From positions 3,589,792-3,653,791 of the forward strand of contig NC_059272.1 in assembly GCF_017591435.1 (NCBI RefSeq): a stretch of 64,000 bases of DNA, given 5' to 3'. The notes below the pieces were generated by a model, which saw only the letters and a program-made list of their open reading frames with translations, did no database searches and was not told the origin of the DNA. The DNA comes from Portunus trituberculatus. Lineage: Eukaryota > Arthropoda > Malacostraca > Decapoda > Portunidae. Below, piece by piece: positions 45,901 through 57,700 of this stretch (within the stretch, counting starts at the first letter, position 1; the number at the start of each line of letters is the position of its first letter). The position numbers and the translations under genes were made by a program.

Positions 45901-48900
45901 GGAGTGGCCAGACAGTGCACTGGGCGAGGGATGAAACGGAGTGTTGAGAAGTGGTCTGAATGCAAAGGAAGGGAAGTCAGGGTAACTTCACACAGTCATC
46001 ACAACTCATTGCATCTCTTACTCCACTCTAATATTGATTCTCTGAAAATATTCGTCACATTATTATTATTACTATATATTTTTTTTTATATGATTACTGT
46101 TGTGAGAGGCAAGGTCTTTAATGATGCAAGTGACCTTTTGTCATGAGGCAAGAGTTTGCTGTGCTGCATAGGATGTTAGGAGCAGCTCTCAGAATGCTTA
46201 TGTGTGTGTTTGATTATTTGTTATTATATTTGCACCATGTTCTTGCATTTTTACTGTTTTGCAATATATTTTACTCTCTCTGACATCATTATAGATATTC
46301 CATCATTCTTCATCTCTTTGTCTTCCTGTACTGTCCAAACAGTTTTACAATTAGTATTCTTTGTCTTCTGTGTCCTCTCATCAGAAATTTTGTTTGTTTT
46401 GTAATGTTTATATCACTTTTTATTCCATGATCTCAATAAATTTTCAAGCCATCATGAAACTAGTGCCTTATAGTAGGGAATATTTTCCTGAACTGGATGG
46501 TGTTATTAGAGTTTCAATAAGGTGGAAAGAAAGGATGTTTTAGTGTCTTACAGTGCTTGCTTATTTACTTTTCAGTCTTGCCTGAAGTCTGATAATACCA
46601 TTGTGTTCAGGAGTATAGTCCTTACCACTAGGCATAATGTTTTCAATAATGACTATAAATTCATAGACAAATTCTTACATGGTAAAAAGCTATATAAACA
46701 TTTGGAGCTCCATCTGTGAATTTCACTTGCATTAATTCTTTCTATTTTTAGTCTCAATTTGTACAATGCATTAATTCTTTCTATTTTTAGTCTCAATTTG
46801 TACAATGCTGTCAAAATCCACTCTCCTTCTTCTCTCCATTATTCGTGAAGTTAAGTAAGTATTATTAAACAAGTGAATTTGAGAGATCTACCTAAGCTCA
46901 GTGAAGGCAGACAGAGACCAGATTATGTGAGCTTATTTCAGATCCAATATATTACATCTGCACGAACACATCCATTGTATCTATGTAATGTCTGTGTAAC
47001 TGGAATGAGATCCAAGTAACTAATTCATTGATAGCTAGGGTGGAATTGGTTGTGGTGGTGGTGATGGTGGTGGACTAGAGAGGTGACAGTCAGTATATGG
47101 AGTGAGGAGAAGGTTTGACAGTGTGGTGGGGAGGAAGTGAGTACAGTTGATATGGTGGTAGTAATAGAAAGAATGCCTTGTTGTAGTATTAATGGTAGGT
47201 TAACAGACTACTAATTGATAAACTGAGGCTAGAAGCTGGAGAGAGGGTGGCATCAGGTGGTTGCCTCTCTGTTTACCTGGTGTGAGTAGGTGAGTGTGGC
47301 AGGTGGCTTGAGTGGTGGCAGTGCAGGAGCAGAGTGACAGCAATGCTGCACTTCTTTGTGTGTGTTAATAAATCTACAGGTCAGCAGTCCTGCCTTTCTA
47401 TAGGTGTGTGTGTATTTACCTAGTTTACCTAGTTGTAGTTTTACAGGGCTGGGCTTTATGCTCGTGTGGCCCTGTCTCCATATCTACACTCATCCAATCT
47501 TACTTTAAAAGTATGCACACGTGTGTGTGTGTGTGTATGTGTAAGATATGCCTTTGTGATTCTTGCTGTACTGCATCCATAAGAGGTTGTAAATTGACAA
47601 AGTATGTATAAAAAAAATATATATATATGTACTGCATTATGTATGTGGTAGTATTAAGGTAGTAGTAGTTGTTGCTGTCATAATAGTTGTGCTGTTAGTA
47701 TCATGATTGTTTTTTTATTATTATTATATTATCTATTATTACAGGCAACCCCCGGCTAACGAAGGTTCACACAACAAAATTTTGCTACAACGAACATTTC
47801 CTTTTACCACCATCTGCTCGTTTAACGAACACCAAACTCGCTTTAACAAAGTTTTTTCCAGATGATTTTTTCCAAGTTTGAAAGCCCTGCCGTATCACGC
47901 AAGCCGACAGGCTTTTGAATACACCAGTGCCTCTCGTGGATAAAACGTGCACCACTCACTCCCCTAGTTCAAAACAATAACAGCATCAGCAGCAGCTCAT
48001 CTTCCCTCGCTCTACATGCCACTAAAACGCCCTGCTAAGAAGACCCGGAAGTCTCTTACTCTCGAAGTGAAGCTGGATATTATTCACAGACACGAGAGAG
48101 GCAAGACAACTAATAGCATTGCTTCCCACCATGGCTTGACTCCATCTACTGTCTACCATTTTCAAGTCAGCAGACTCTATTAAGAAGGCTGGTGAGATCA
48201 TATCTTCCTTGCAAGCTAAATGAACCACCTGAACTCGTGACCCTGCAATGGATAAAATGGAAAGCCTTGTGGAAATGTGGTACACTTAACCCTCGGCTAT
48301 TGCGCCCAATTGGGGCCAAAATAGCCGCGCCATAGCCAAAAACGCAATAGCCGAATTGATCTTGGCGGGAAGGCGGTTTTGGCCAATGAGCGTTCAGATA
48401 TTCCACGCCGTCATGGCGGGGCGCGCGATAGCAGGCATCTGAGGTCGCGATAATGAAATTTTAGCAGCTTTTCATGGGTGCATGATAGCAATAAAACGCG
48501 ATAGCCGAAGTCGCGATAGCCGAGGATTGACTGTACATAAGTTTTGTATGTGGTACAATGATGTGCCCTTTGTTTACATTCCACAGGTTGCCAGCTAGCG
48601 TATTTCCCGCTCCACTCTCCCTCCCTTCAAATTTAAGATCATCGACATTATAAAGCTACTTACATACATACATTAGTGTACATTATAATGACTTAGTCTT
48701 AAATTAAACTGCTTAAATGTTTAACTTCATAATTTTTACTTTCATTAAGCCTTTTACCGTACTATGATGCACTCTCGCTTTGTTTACTCTCAATGGTACC
48801 TCAAGTCAGGGGTTAAACTTGTTATGATTGATTTGCTTAATGAAGGGTTTTTTAGGAACGTAACCCCTTTGTTAAGTGGGGGTTGCCTGTATTTTATTTA

Positions 48901-49287
48901 TTTATTTATTTAGAGAGAGAGAGAGAAAGGGGATAGGTTATATTGTCACCATGATGCCCAGGTTCTAGGTGGAGGTATAATTGCCTTACACCAAAGATGT
49001 GCTTGGGTGGTGATATGGGCCCAATATGGGTACCCCTATAAATAAAATTGCCTGTGCCGCTAATGGGTGGAAGTTGGACAGTGCTTCCCATACCCTTCAA
49101 GTAGACCTACAGGTGCTATAGGCTATGACATAAAAAAGAATAAATTAATTAGTTTTAAAAAATCACATTCTAGTTGTAAAGTTTGAGCCTTGCTTGAAGG
49201 AGAAGGAAGGAATGGTGCAGTGAAAGTCAGGGTAACACACTTTAAGAATAGATGCAATATTACCACTATATGATGAATGATAATGCT

Positions 49288-49372
<85 letters not shown>

Positions 49373-51096
49373 AATAATAATGATAATAGTAATACTTGTA
49401 ATAACAACATCAGTGTGCACACAGCCACACTTTATATAATCTAATAGTCTAAGCACAATGGTAATGACTAATAGTAATAACAGTCATATTGATATACTGT
49501 GTGTGTGTGCAGACCTTTGCATCTTATTACTTAATCAGTCCTGTGGGGAGATTACTGTACCGTACCATAGAGTGAGTTTGTGTACCATAGATCACACTAG
49601 ACCACCACCTTGCATGCTTGAGTCTGTCCTTACCTACCTCTTTGTCATTCACTCTTGATTAAGCCGTATATTCAGTGTGTTTCTTTGACCGTGCAGTTCC
49701 TTACTAGCTAATGTATGGATGGAACTGGAGCTCTTAAACTCTTTCACTACTTCAGTTACACTCATCAGCTATTATATCTTTATCTCAAGATGGAAGTTGT
49801 CTTCATTCACGTTTTCTCTTTAGACTTGCTTTTCATAATAGTCAGTTGGTTTCTCAGTCCCATCTTTGCTTACATAATGATTGTTCCCATAAGATGAGCT
49901 TAATTTTTAATAGTTAGTCGTCTTGGAAATCTCTTTTCTATTTCATTTGCTGCTTTTTAATCAGTGTTGTTAATTTAAAATGTTAGTTCAGAAATCTTGC
50001 TTTTTCTTAGGCTGAACCTGATAGTGTTTTACATGATACCAAGTAGTAGTAAGTCAACATTTTAACTTTTTTTTCTGTATTTCATTTCTTTTCAATATGG
50101 TGATAATTTAATCTTGTACACAGTGGTAGATTGCAGGTGTATCATCAATATTTTTCTAGCATTGCAGGTAATTTTCACGACCTTTCCTTAACAGGTGTAG
50201 TGAAGACTCAGACTGCTGTCCCTGAAAGACACCGAGCACAAGGTGAGACTTTGCAGCACGGTGTGGCTCAGCACTGACTGTGACTGTTGTGTGAGGTGTG
50301 GTGCAAAGCTTGCTGAGTCTTATGTCACCCCCTGAGCAGATCACATTCACTAGGGAGGAGTGATGAAGTAACACTGTGATTTGCATGCTTACATGAACTC
50401 CAGCGATGAAAGTTTTTATGTAGTTGTTTTAATTCAGGAAAGGAAAGTAAATGACTGCAAAGAGAGAGAAAGGTGAAAATTTAGCTAATCTTTAAATGCT
50501 CTGGTTTGGTTTGATATTAACCTAATTTTTAGGAATGAATGACAGCAAACAAAAACGTATCAATTATCTTTAAAAAAAAACCCAGTTGGTTGAGCACTAA
50601 CATGAGTTTTAAGAGTTAGCAGGAGTGGAAATTGATGTAATCGTTAAAAGTAAATATTTGTGTAATCACCTTGACAACCTCTGCACTTCAGCACTAATAT
50701 GATTACTAGGAATGAGTCGGGAATAAGCAAAGAAATCAATGTAGTAATCTTTGAAATGCTCCCTGTTAGTTCAGCATTAGCATAGATAGCAAAAATTTAT
50801 CTGATTGTTACTAGGAATGATTATTTGCAAGTGAAAATGTATCTAACCTTCCTTGGCTGACCACTGACATGAATCCCTAGGAATGAGTGGCAGTGAGCGA
50901 ATCCGTGCACGGCTGGAGCAGATGGACACCCTGGACGAGATTGGCAGCGGGGTGGTGCGGGAGGTGGGCGGCCTCACGCAGGGGGAGTTCACCAACCGCC
51001 TCAGTGCACTCAAGCAGGAGATGACCGAGGCCTGGAGCTCCGACCAGCGGGTGAAGGCGCTCAAGATTGCCATCCAGGTGTGCTGTGGTGCTGTGG

Positions 51097-51130
<34 letters not shown>

Positions 51131-51331
51131 CTTGTTCTGGTTCTTCTCTTTCTTCCTCCTCCTCCTTCTTCTTCTTCTTTTTCTTCTTCTTCTTCTTCTT
51201 CTTCTTCTTCTTCTTCTTCTTCTTCTTCTTCTTGTTCTTGTTCTTGTTCTTGTTCTTCTTGTTCTTGTTCTTGTTCTTTTCTTTTCTTTTCTTTTCTTTT
51301 CTTCATCTTCTTCTTCTTCTTCTTCTTCTTC

Positions 51332-51372
<41 letters not shown>

Positions 51373-51398
51373 GTTACTATTATTATTATGATTATTAC

Positions 51399-51452
<54 letters not shown>

Positions 51453-51667
51453 TATTATTATTATTATTACTATTATTATTATTATTATTATTATAATTAT
51501 TGTTATTATTATTGTTTTTCCTCTTTATTTGCTTCTTCTTCTTCTTCTTCTTTTGTTTCCTCTGTGTTTGCTTCTTTGTTTCTTCATCTTGTTGTTGTTG
51601 TTCTGCTTCTGCTTCTGCTTCTTTTCTTTTCCTTTCCTTTTTCTTCTTCTTCTTCTTCTTCTTCTTC

Positions 51668-51711
<44 letters not shown>

Positions 51712-54700
51712 GCTATTATTATTATGATTATTACTATTATTATTATTATTATTATTACTATTATTATTATTATTATTATTACTATTATTATTATTATTAT
51801 TATAATTATTGTTATTATTATTGTTTTTCCTCTTTATTTGCTTCTTCTTCTTCTTCTTCTTCTTCTTTGTTTCCTCTGTGTTTGCTTCTTTTGTTTCTTC
51901 ATCTTGTTGTTGTTGTTCTGCTTCTTTCTGCTTCTTTTCTTTTCCTTTTTCCTTTTCTTTTTCTTCTTCTTGTTCTTGTTCTTCTTCTTCTTCTTCTTCT
52001 TTTTTTTTCTTCAGCTTCTTTTTCTTCTTCTTCTTCTTCTTCTTCTTCTTCTTCTCCTTCTTCTTCTTCTTCTTCTTCTTCTTCTTCTTCTTCTTCAGCT
52101 TCTTCTTCTTCTTCTTCTTCTTCAGCTTCTTCTTCTTCTTCTTCTTCTTCTTCTTCTTCTTCAGCTTTGTCTTCTTCTTCTTCTTCTTCTTCAGCTTCAG
52201 TTTCTTCTTCTTCTTCTTCTTCAGCTTCAGTTTCTTCTTCTTCTTCTTCTTCTTCTTCTTCTTCTTCTTCTTCTTCAGCTTCTTCTTCTTTTCAGCTTCT
52301 TCTTCTTCATTTCTTCTTCTTCTGCATTTTTTGTCTTTGATCTTCATTAGTGACAAAAGTACTGTTTGCAATTGTTTATTGCTAACACTTGTTTTTGAGT
52401 GAAAGAATACTTTTATATTTATCTATTTGTTTCTTTTATCTGATTTCTAAGCTCTGTTCATATTTACTGTTTGCTTGACATCCTTTATATTATGTTTAGA
52501 GAATACAGCAGCAATTGATATTTCAAGTTATAATTTCCTTAAGTATGAGAACAAGTTTGTATAATGCCCAGTCTTTCAGAGTCACCACATATGTTCTTGA
52601 TGAAGTTCATGTTTTTAGTAGTTTTGACCCCTGAGTGGTGTGTATGACCTTTCTGTGAGTGCAGTAAAGCTGAAGAGTGTGGTGATGGCCCTTGCAGTGT
52701 GTGAAGCTGCTCAATCTGTCGGCACCTGAGCACTTCTACCCGAGTAAGTTTGTGTTGGTGATGGACATCCTGAGCACACTGGCTGACCTGGTGTACCATC
52801 GTCTCAAGCAGAAAGCACTCAATGAAAGGTAAGCAGGTTATTCATCTCCTTTGTTGTCTTAAACCTAAAGTCTTTAGTATGTAGAGCATAACTAGTTGAC
52901 TTTTTTAATGTTACCTATTGATGTAACTGTCTTTTCCAAAGCTTGATGCTCAGAATTCCCTCAATAGTCCCAGTTATCTCCATCTACTCTTATTTTAACA
53001 TATTATCTCTGCACCATTAAACTTTTCACTCCCCATACCCTCAGTCTTTCCATTCCTGTATTGTAATATTTTGTGATTTCATTTTACTGAAAACCTTGCT
53101 TTCACAGAAGCATAATTTGTTAGATACAACAAATCTGTCTTAAGAATGTATACATGACTTACTCCTTATGGCAGTCAGGGTAAGAATGTCCTTACACAAC
53201 ATTTTCCGAACCAGTCAAGTCCTAAAGCACCCTCAATGGTGGAGTTAGGGACTTATTTTACTTTTTAACACATTGGTGGTATTGTTTGTCACACAGTTCA
53301 CCAGCCAGCAGTGCAAGTACCGCCAGACTGGAGGCACAGGAGACAGCCCGTAACTGGTTCTACAAAGTGGCCTCCGTCAGGGAGCTGCTGCCAAGGCTGT
53401 ACCTGGAGGCTGCTCTTCTACCCTGTTACTCACTCATTGATGAAAAGTAAGACTCCCATGAATGCTCATTTTATGATACATGAAAACCACAAACACTTCA
53501 CTTGTCATGCACTTCATACTTTTCTTTTATCTTTTTAGTTTCACATTTACTGTTAGACTTGCACAAAGTTCAGTTTTTGTAACTTTTGATCATATCCTTT
53601 TGTCCCCATTTGTATTAAGTGTAAATTACTGTATTGTTTTATTCCTGAAATAGTACTGTACAGTCACTTATTATTTATTAATTTTGATTTGTTGTTTTAT
53701 TTTATTTTACTCTATGCTATTCTATCTCATTCATTAATGTGTTTTCTTCCAGAGAGGGTGAACAAGCTCTGGTGCGGCTTGCCCAGATGACCCGAGGCAT
53801 TGGAGACCCCCTGATTGCTGCCTACACCCGCATGTTTGTGTGTCGCATGGGTGTGGATGTTGTGCCCACCCTCACTCACTACATTGTGGCCACCATTGAG
53901 GACTTCCTGCACACTCTCACTCGGCTGCAAGTAAGTGTGCTGGGGGAGTCACCTACAATCACTTGTGTTTAATATTAGTTTTTTTTTCCTCACTAAGAAA
54001 TGGAGTTCATGTTGATGGAGTTTGTTGTCTGAAATTTATTAGTTAACAAATTAATAAGCTTCCTCATGTTTGTGTCTTTCTTGGAGCACTGTCCGTGAAT
54101 ACACATGTCAGAGTATGCCTGGGCCAGGAAGGGATGTTGTTCATAAGTGGCAGAATCTGAAAGTTAATATGAATACAAAAAAAATTTTAATTCAGCATTT
54201 AGGAACCTTATTTCCTGATGCCAGAAAAGTTGTCATTGGCACAGGACACGTGGCCGGAGGGAGAGACGGACATGAACATGGGGGAGGACAAAGACGTGCT
54301 GGCAGCGGGTGTTTGCTCCTCCCCTGCAGTGGATGATGCAGTGCCTGGCAGGGCGGGCATCACACCAGGAACTGCAGGTTGGTTCTTCTCACACACACTA
54401 GATAAAATATCTCAAGATATTTTTCCTTTTTGGTGATGTTACAACTTACTGAGAACAAGACACTCTTTAAAAACCTGTTAGACATTCCTGACCGCATTGT
54501 TTATCTTAGACACCAACGTTAACAGCAAGGTGGAAATAAGCAATGAAGAGACTAAATTTGTTTTTATTAGTGATATGTTTCATTTTTATATTATCAGAAT
54601 GTAGTGCGGATGTGTGAGGGAGCAGAAGGTCTTGGCCAGAACTTGATGTTGGCCGCCATACTCAACTCTTTCCCCAATGACTTTGTAGCTCTCCACGCTC

Positions 54701-57700
54701 TTCCTCTCACTCAGCTCATTGCTTCCTGCCCTTACTCAGGTAAGGATTCATTATTGTGGGCAGACCAGTGTGTTCATTGCTGTGTTATGGATTTGTGCCT
54801 TGCATCTATTTTTCCAACCAAGAAGTAAGAGAGATCTCAGCCTGGTTTGTAGGTAGATCAAATGAAATAGTGTTGTCAGTTTATAGTGTTTGGGTATGTT
54901 GAGTAAGATCTCAGCTTTTTCTTGTTGGTTGAAAGAAGATTCTTAATTGTTTTGTGGTATTACTTCAGGTAAGAGCAAGCATGAATTACTGTCAGCATTG
55001 GGGAGGTGTGTAAACAAGGTGCCTCCTGCCCAGCAGCAGCAGCTGTCTCTCCTCAATGCTGTGTGGAAGCTCATCACACACATTCCTCTCACCAATGACT
55101 ACCTTGCCACTGCCGGTGTGTGGCTGGAGTACACTGCCAAGCACTTCTCGGTGAGCACCAGGTTGTTGGGGATATTGGATTTTGCAATATTCTGCTGTTT
55201 ATGTGCCATCTTTTTAGTCAGAAGTCAAATGTGAAATGATTTATTATTCAATATTAGTACATTGATCATACACAGTCACACAACATTTTTACTACAATTC
55301 AACAAAACAAGTATCCATATATGTGAATAGAATAGACTAATGATAGGCTGAATTGCTCAAATGAAACATGTTAGTTTTCTCATACTTTTATTCTCATTTT
55401 CCACGTTAGTTTTCTCATACTTTTATTCTCATTTTCCACACAGTCTTTTGAAGTGAACACCCTTCTTGGAGATGTTCTGAAGCATGTGGGAGCAGAGCGG
55501 ACCCAGGAGCAAATGCATTACTCCTCCCTTCTCATGTTGGTGTCCACTGCACTCACCAACTCCACAGACCCTCACTCCCTCTTCTCAATGGTGTGTGTGA
55601 CAGTTCATCTGGCACAGAACATAGTTGCCCACACTGCTTCAAAATTTATATACATTTGTACTGAGTTGTTGTTTTCCTTGTCTCTTTGAAGTTTGGCTTT
55701 CCAGAACAACTTCCTTGGCCTGCTGAGTGTGTTCCAGCGTGACAGTGTGAGTGCTGGAGATGGAGTGACACGGGTGTGGTGGAGGCACTGCTGAGTCACC
55801 ACCCAGGACACATCACTGACCCGGCACTCGTCCAGCACCTCCTCACTTTCTGTGGGGCGCTGCATGACTCAATAAAGTTTGTGGTTGATGTATATTATGT
55901 GAAACTGAGAAGTATTGAATAAAACTGAAAAGCTTGGACCACTATTAGATCTGTTTTATATTCTTGCTATTGTTACAGAATATTTCTCCTTTTTTTTCCC
56001 TTGTAATTTTACAATAGTCTACAAGTCTATAAAGTCAATTATTAACTTAAGAGTGTTTGCTTTCTTTCCAGTGCCCTGACAACAGACGATGAAAGGCGAC
56101 AACTTTCTCAGCTGATCATATCATTCATTCGACAAGTGAATTTTGGAAGAGACTTTGAGCAACAGCTGGACTTTTATGTCAATGCAAGAGCTGCTTTTTC
56201 AAACCTGGACAGTGTGCTGGCTGCCCTCATTCAGGTGAACTTTGGATTACATCTATGCTAGCAACACCTAATCTCTGTTGCAACTAGGGATCACTGGAAC
56301 AGATTGTAACATATATTTAGTTAATAAGTAAACTTGGATAAGATAGTTGTTATGACTCTTCTGATAGATTATCCTATTGTTTGTAGTGTGTGTGTCAGCT
56401 GGCTGTGGCCACGTGGCAGGTGGTTCACGGCCAACACTCGGGCAAGACAGCAGCCTTTGTTCGGGCGTGTGCTGCCTACTGCTTCATCACAGTGCCCTCA
56501 CTCACTTCCTCTGCCACTCGCCTGCGACTCTACCTTCTTTCAGGAAATGTGGCCCTTCTCAATAATTGCTTGGGACAAGGTGAGTGCTGTTATGCTCTCT
56601 TCAGAAATGGGTGCTCATTATATGCTTTTGTTCCTTGAATTTATGGGCATACAATGCTTGTGCCTGAAAGATAAGAGCATGCAAAATATTTCAAACTCTG
56701 TCCACACAAATGGGCTTTACCAGTTGACCTGTGATTCTTGCTAGGTAGAGCGGCAGACATGATGTTCTGGTGTTGACTTGGTGTAAATCCCTGATAAATT
56801 GATAGTCATGGCTCCAAAGCTTCTGTTGTAACCTCGTGTGTCTGGTAGTGATGCACTGCTGGGTGTGGCAGATAGTGCCCGGTGAAATCACTTGCCTACC
56901 ATCATGGGCAGTTTCCTTGTCTGCCCACAGACAGATGTGGGGAAAACAATGGGCAAGTAACTCACTTCTGCCCATGTGCATTACCCATTAGTGTAGGAGG
57001 AGCCAAGGCAGCTTGGTGAATTGCCACCTTAGAGAGAAAATTTGGAAATGAAAACCTGTCAATTTTGAGAAGTGTTTTCTTGCATGGATAAGCAGGCAAA
57101 AGTAATGTAGACTAATTATTATGGAGTACAATTACAAATATTCTGATTTTCAGGAGATGCCTGCATGAAGGCAGCCATCAGGGAGTTGCTGGAGGTTGCC
57201 AGCTCACAAGATGCAGAAGGAGGGAGTGTTGCCGACACTCTCCGCACTCTGACAGCAAACTTGGCCTCAACACTCATTGCCACACCAGACCCCCCTGATG
57301 CCTCTCCTCCGCTCTACCTGCTTCGGGGACTCACCAATGCCATCCATTCATTCTCATGGCCAAAAGAAACAGATACTCAAGCATTCTTATCAATTACACT
57401 TTTACATGCACTCTCTGCTGCATGTCAAGATGATTTACCCTATCATATTCACTCTGGTAAGTCTTTCTACCACTAGTACTGTTCTTTTAATGTACTCAGG
57501 ATATCCTGATTTTCAGCTTGCAAAAACTTGTTCAACAGTTTTGGTAGGTATTTTATTATTTTTATTTATAATGTTTGATGTTTAATGAACTGGGTAAGTT
57601 AATTCTATATCTAACAAGGTACACTTTATTACAGTTGAGGGTAATGATGCCTTATATGGAGGAGACCCACTGGTTTGCCAGGAAGCAAACTCACTGTCAA

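Larger units (their letters stand above)
47742..48889 (+). mobile_element. Tigger (pogo/Tc1-mariner) DNA transposon, internally deleted
   Basis: The ends are CAGGCAACCCCC at 47742 and GGGGGTTGCCTG ending at 48889, with TA on both sides (47740-47741 and 48890-48891), as expected for this superfamily. Starting at 48016, MPLKRPAKKTRKSLTLEVKL and the following LDIIHRHERGKTTNSIASHH form the N-terminal helix-turn-helix DNA-binding domain of a CENP-B-like transposase. A one-base frameshift near 48160 precedes SADSIKKAGEIISSLQAK and DPAMDKMESLVEMW. The DDE catalytic region is absent. The element is 1148 bp including a 251-bp insertion. Confidence 0.9.

Noticed and set aside
50883..52350. Very long open frames (up to 485 residues) made of Ser, Leu, Tyr, Ile, Phe, Lys or Asn runs on both strands
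   Set aside because: They are translations of the TTC/TTA tract. Only the first about 65 codons (50883-51077) belong to a real VPS35L exon, followed by a GT donor.
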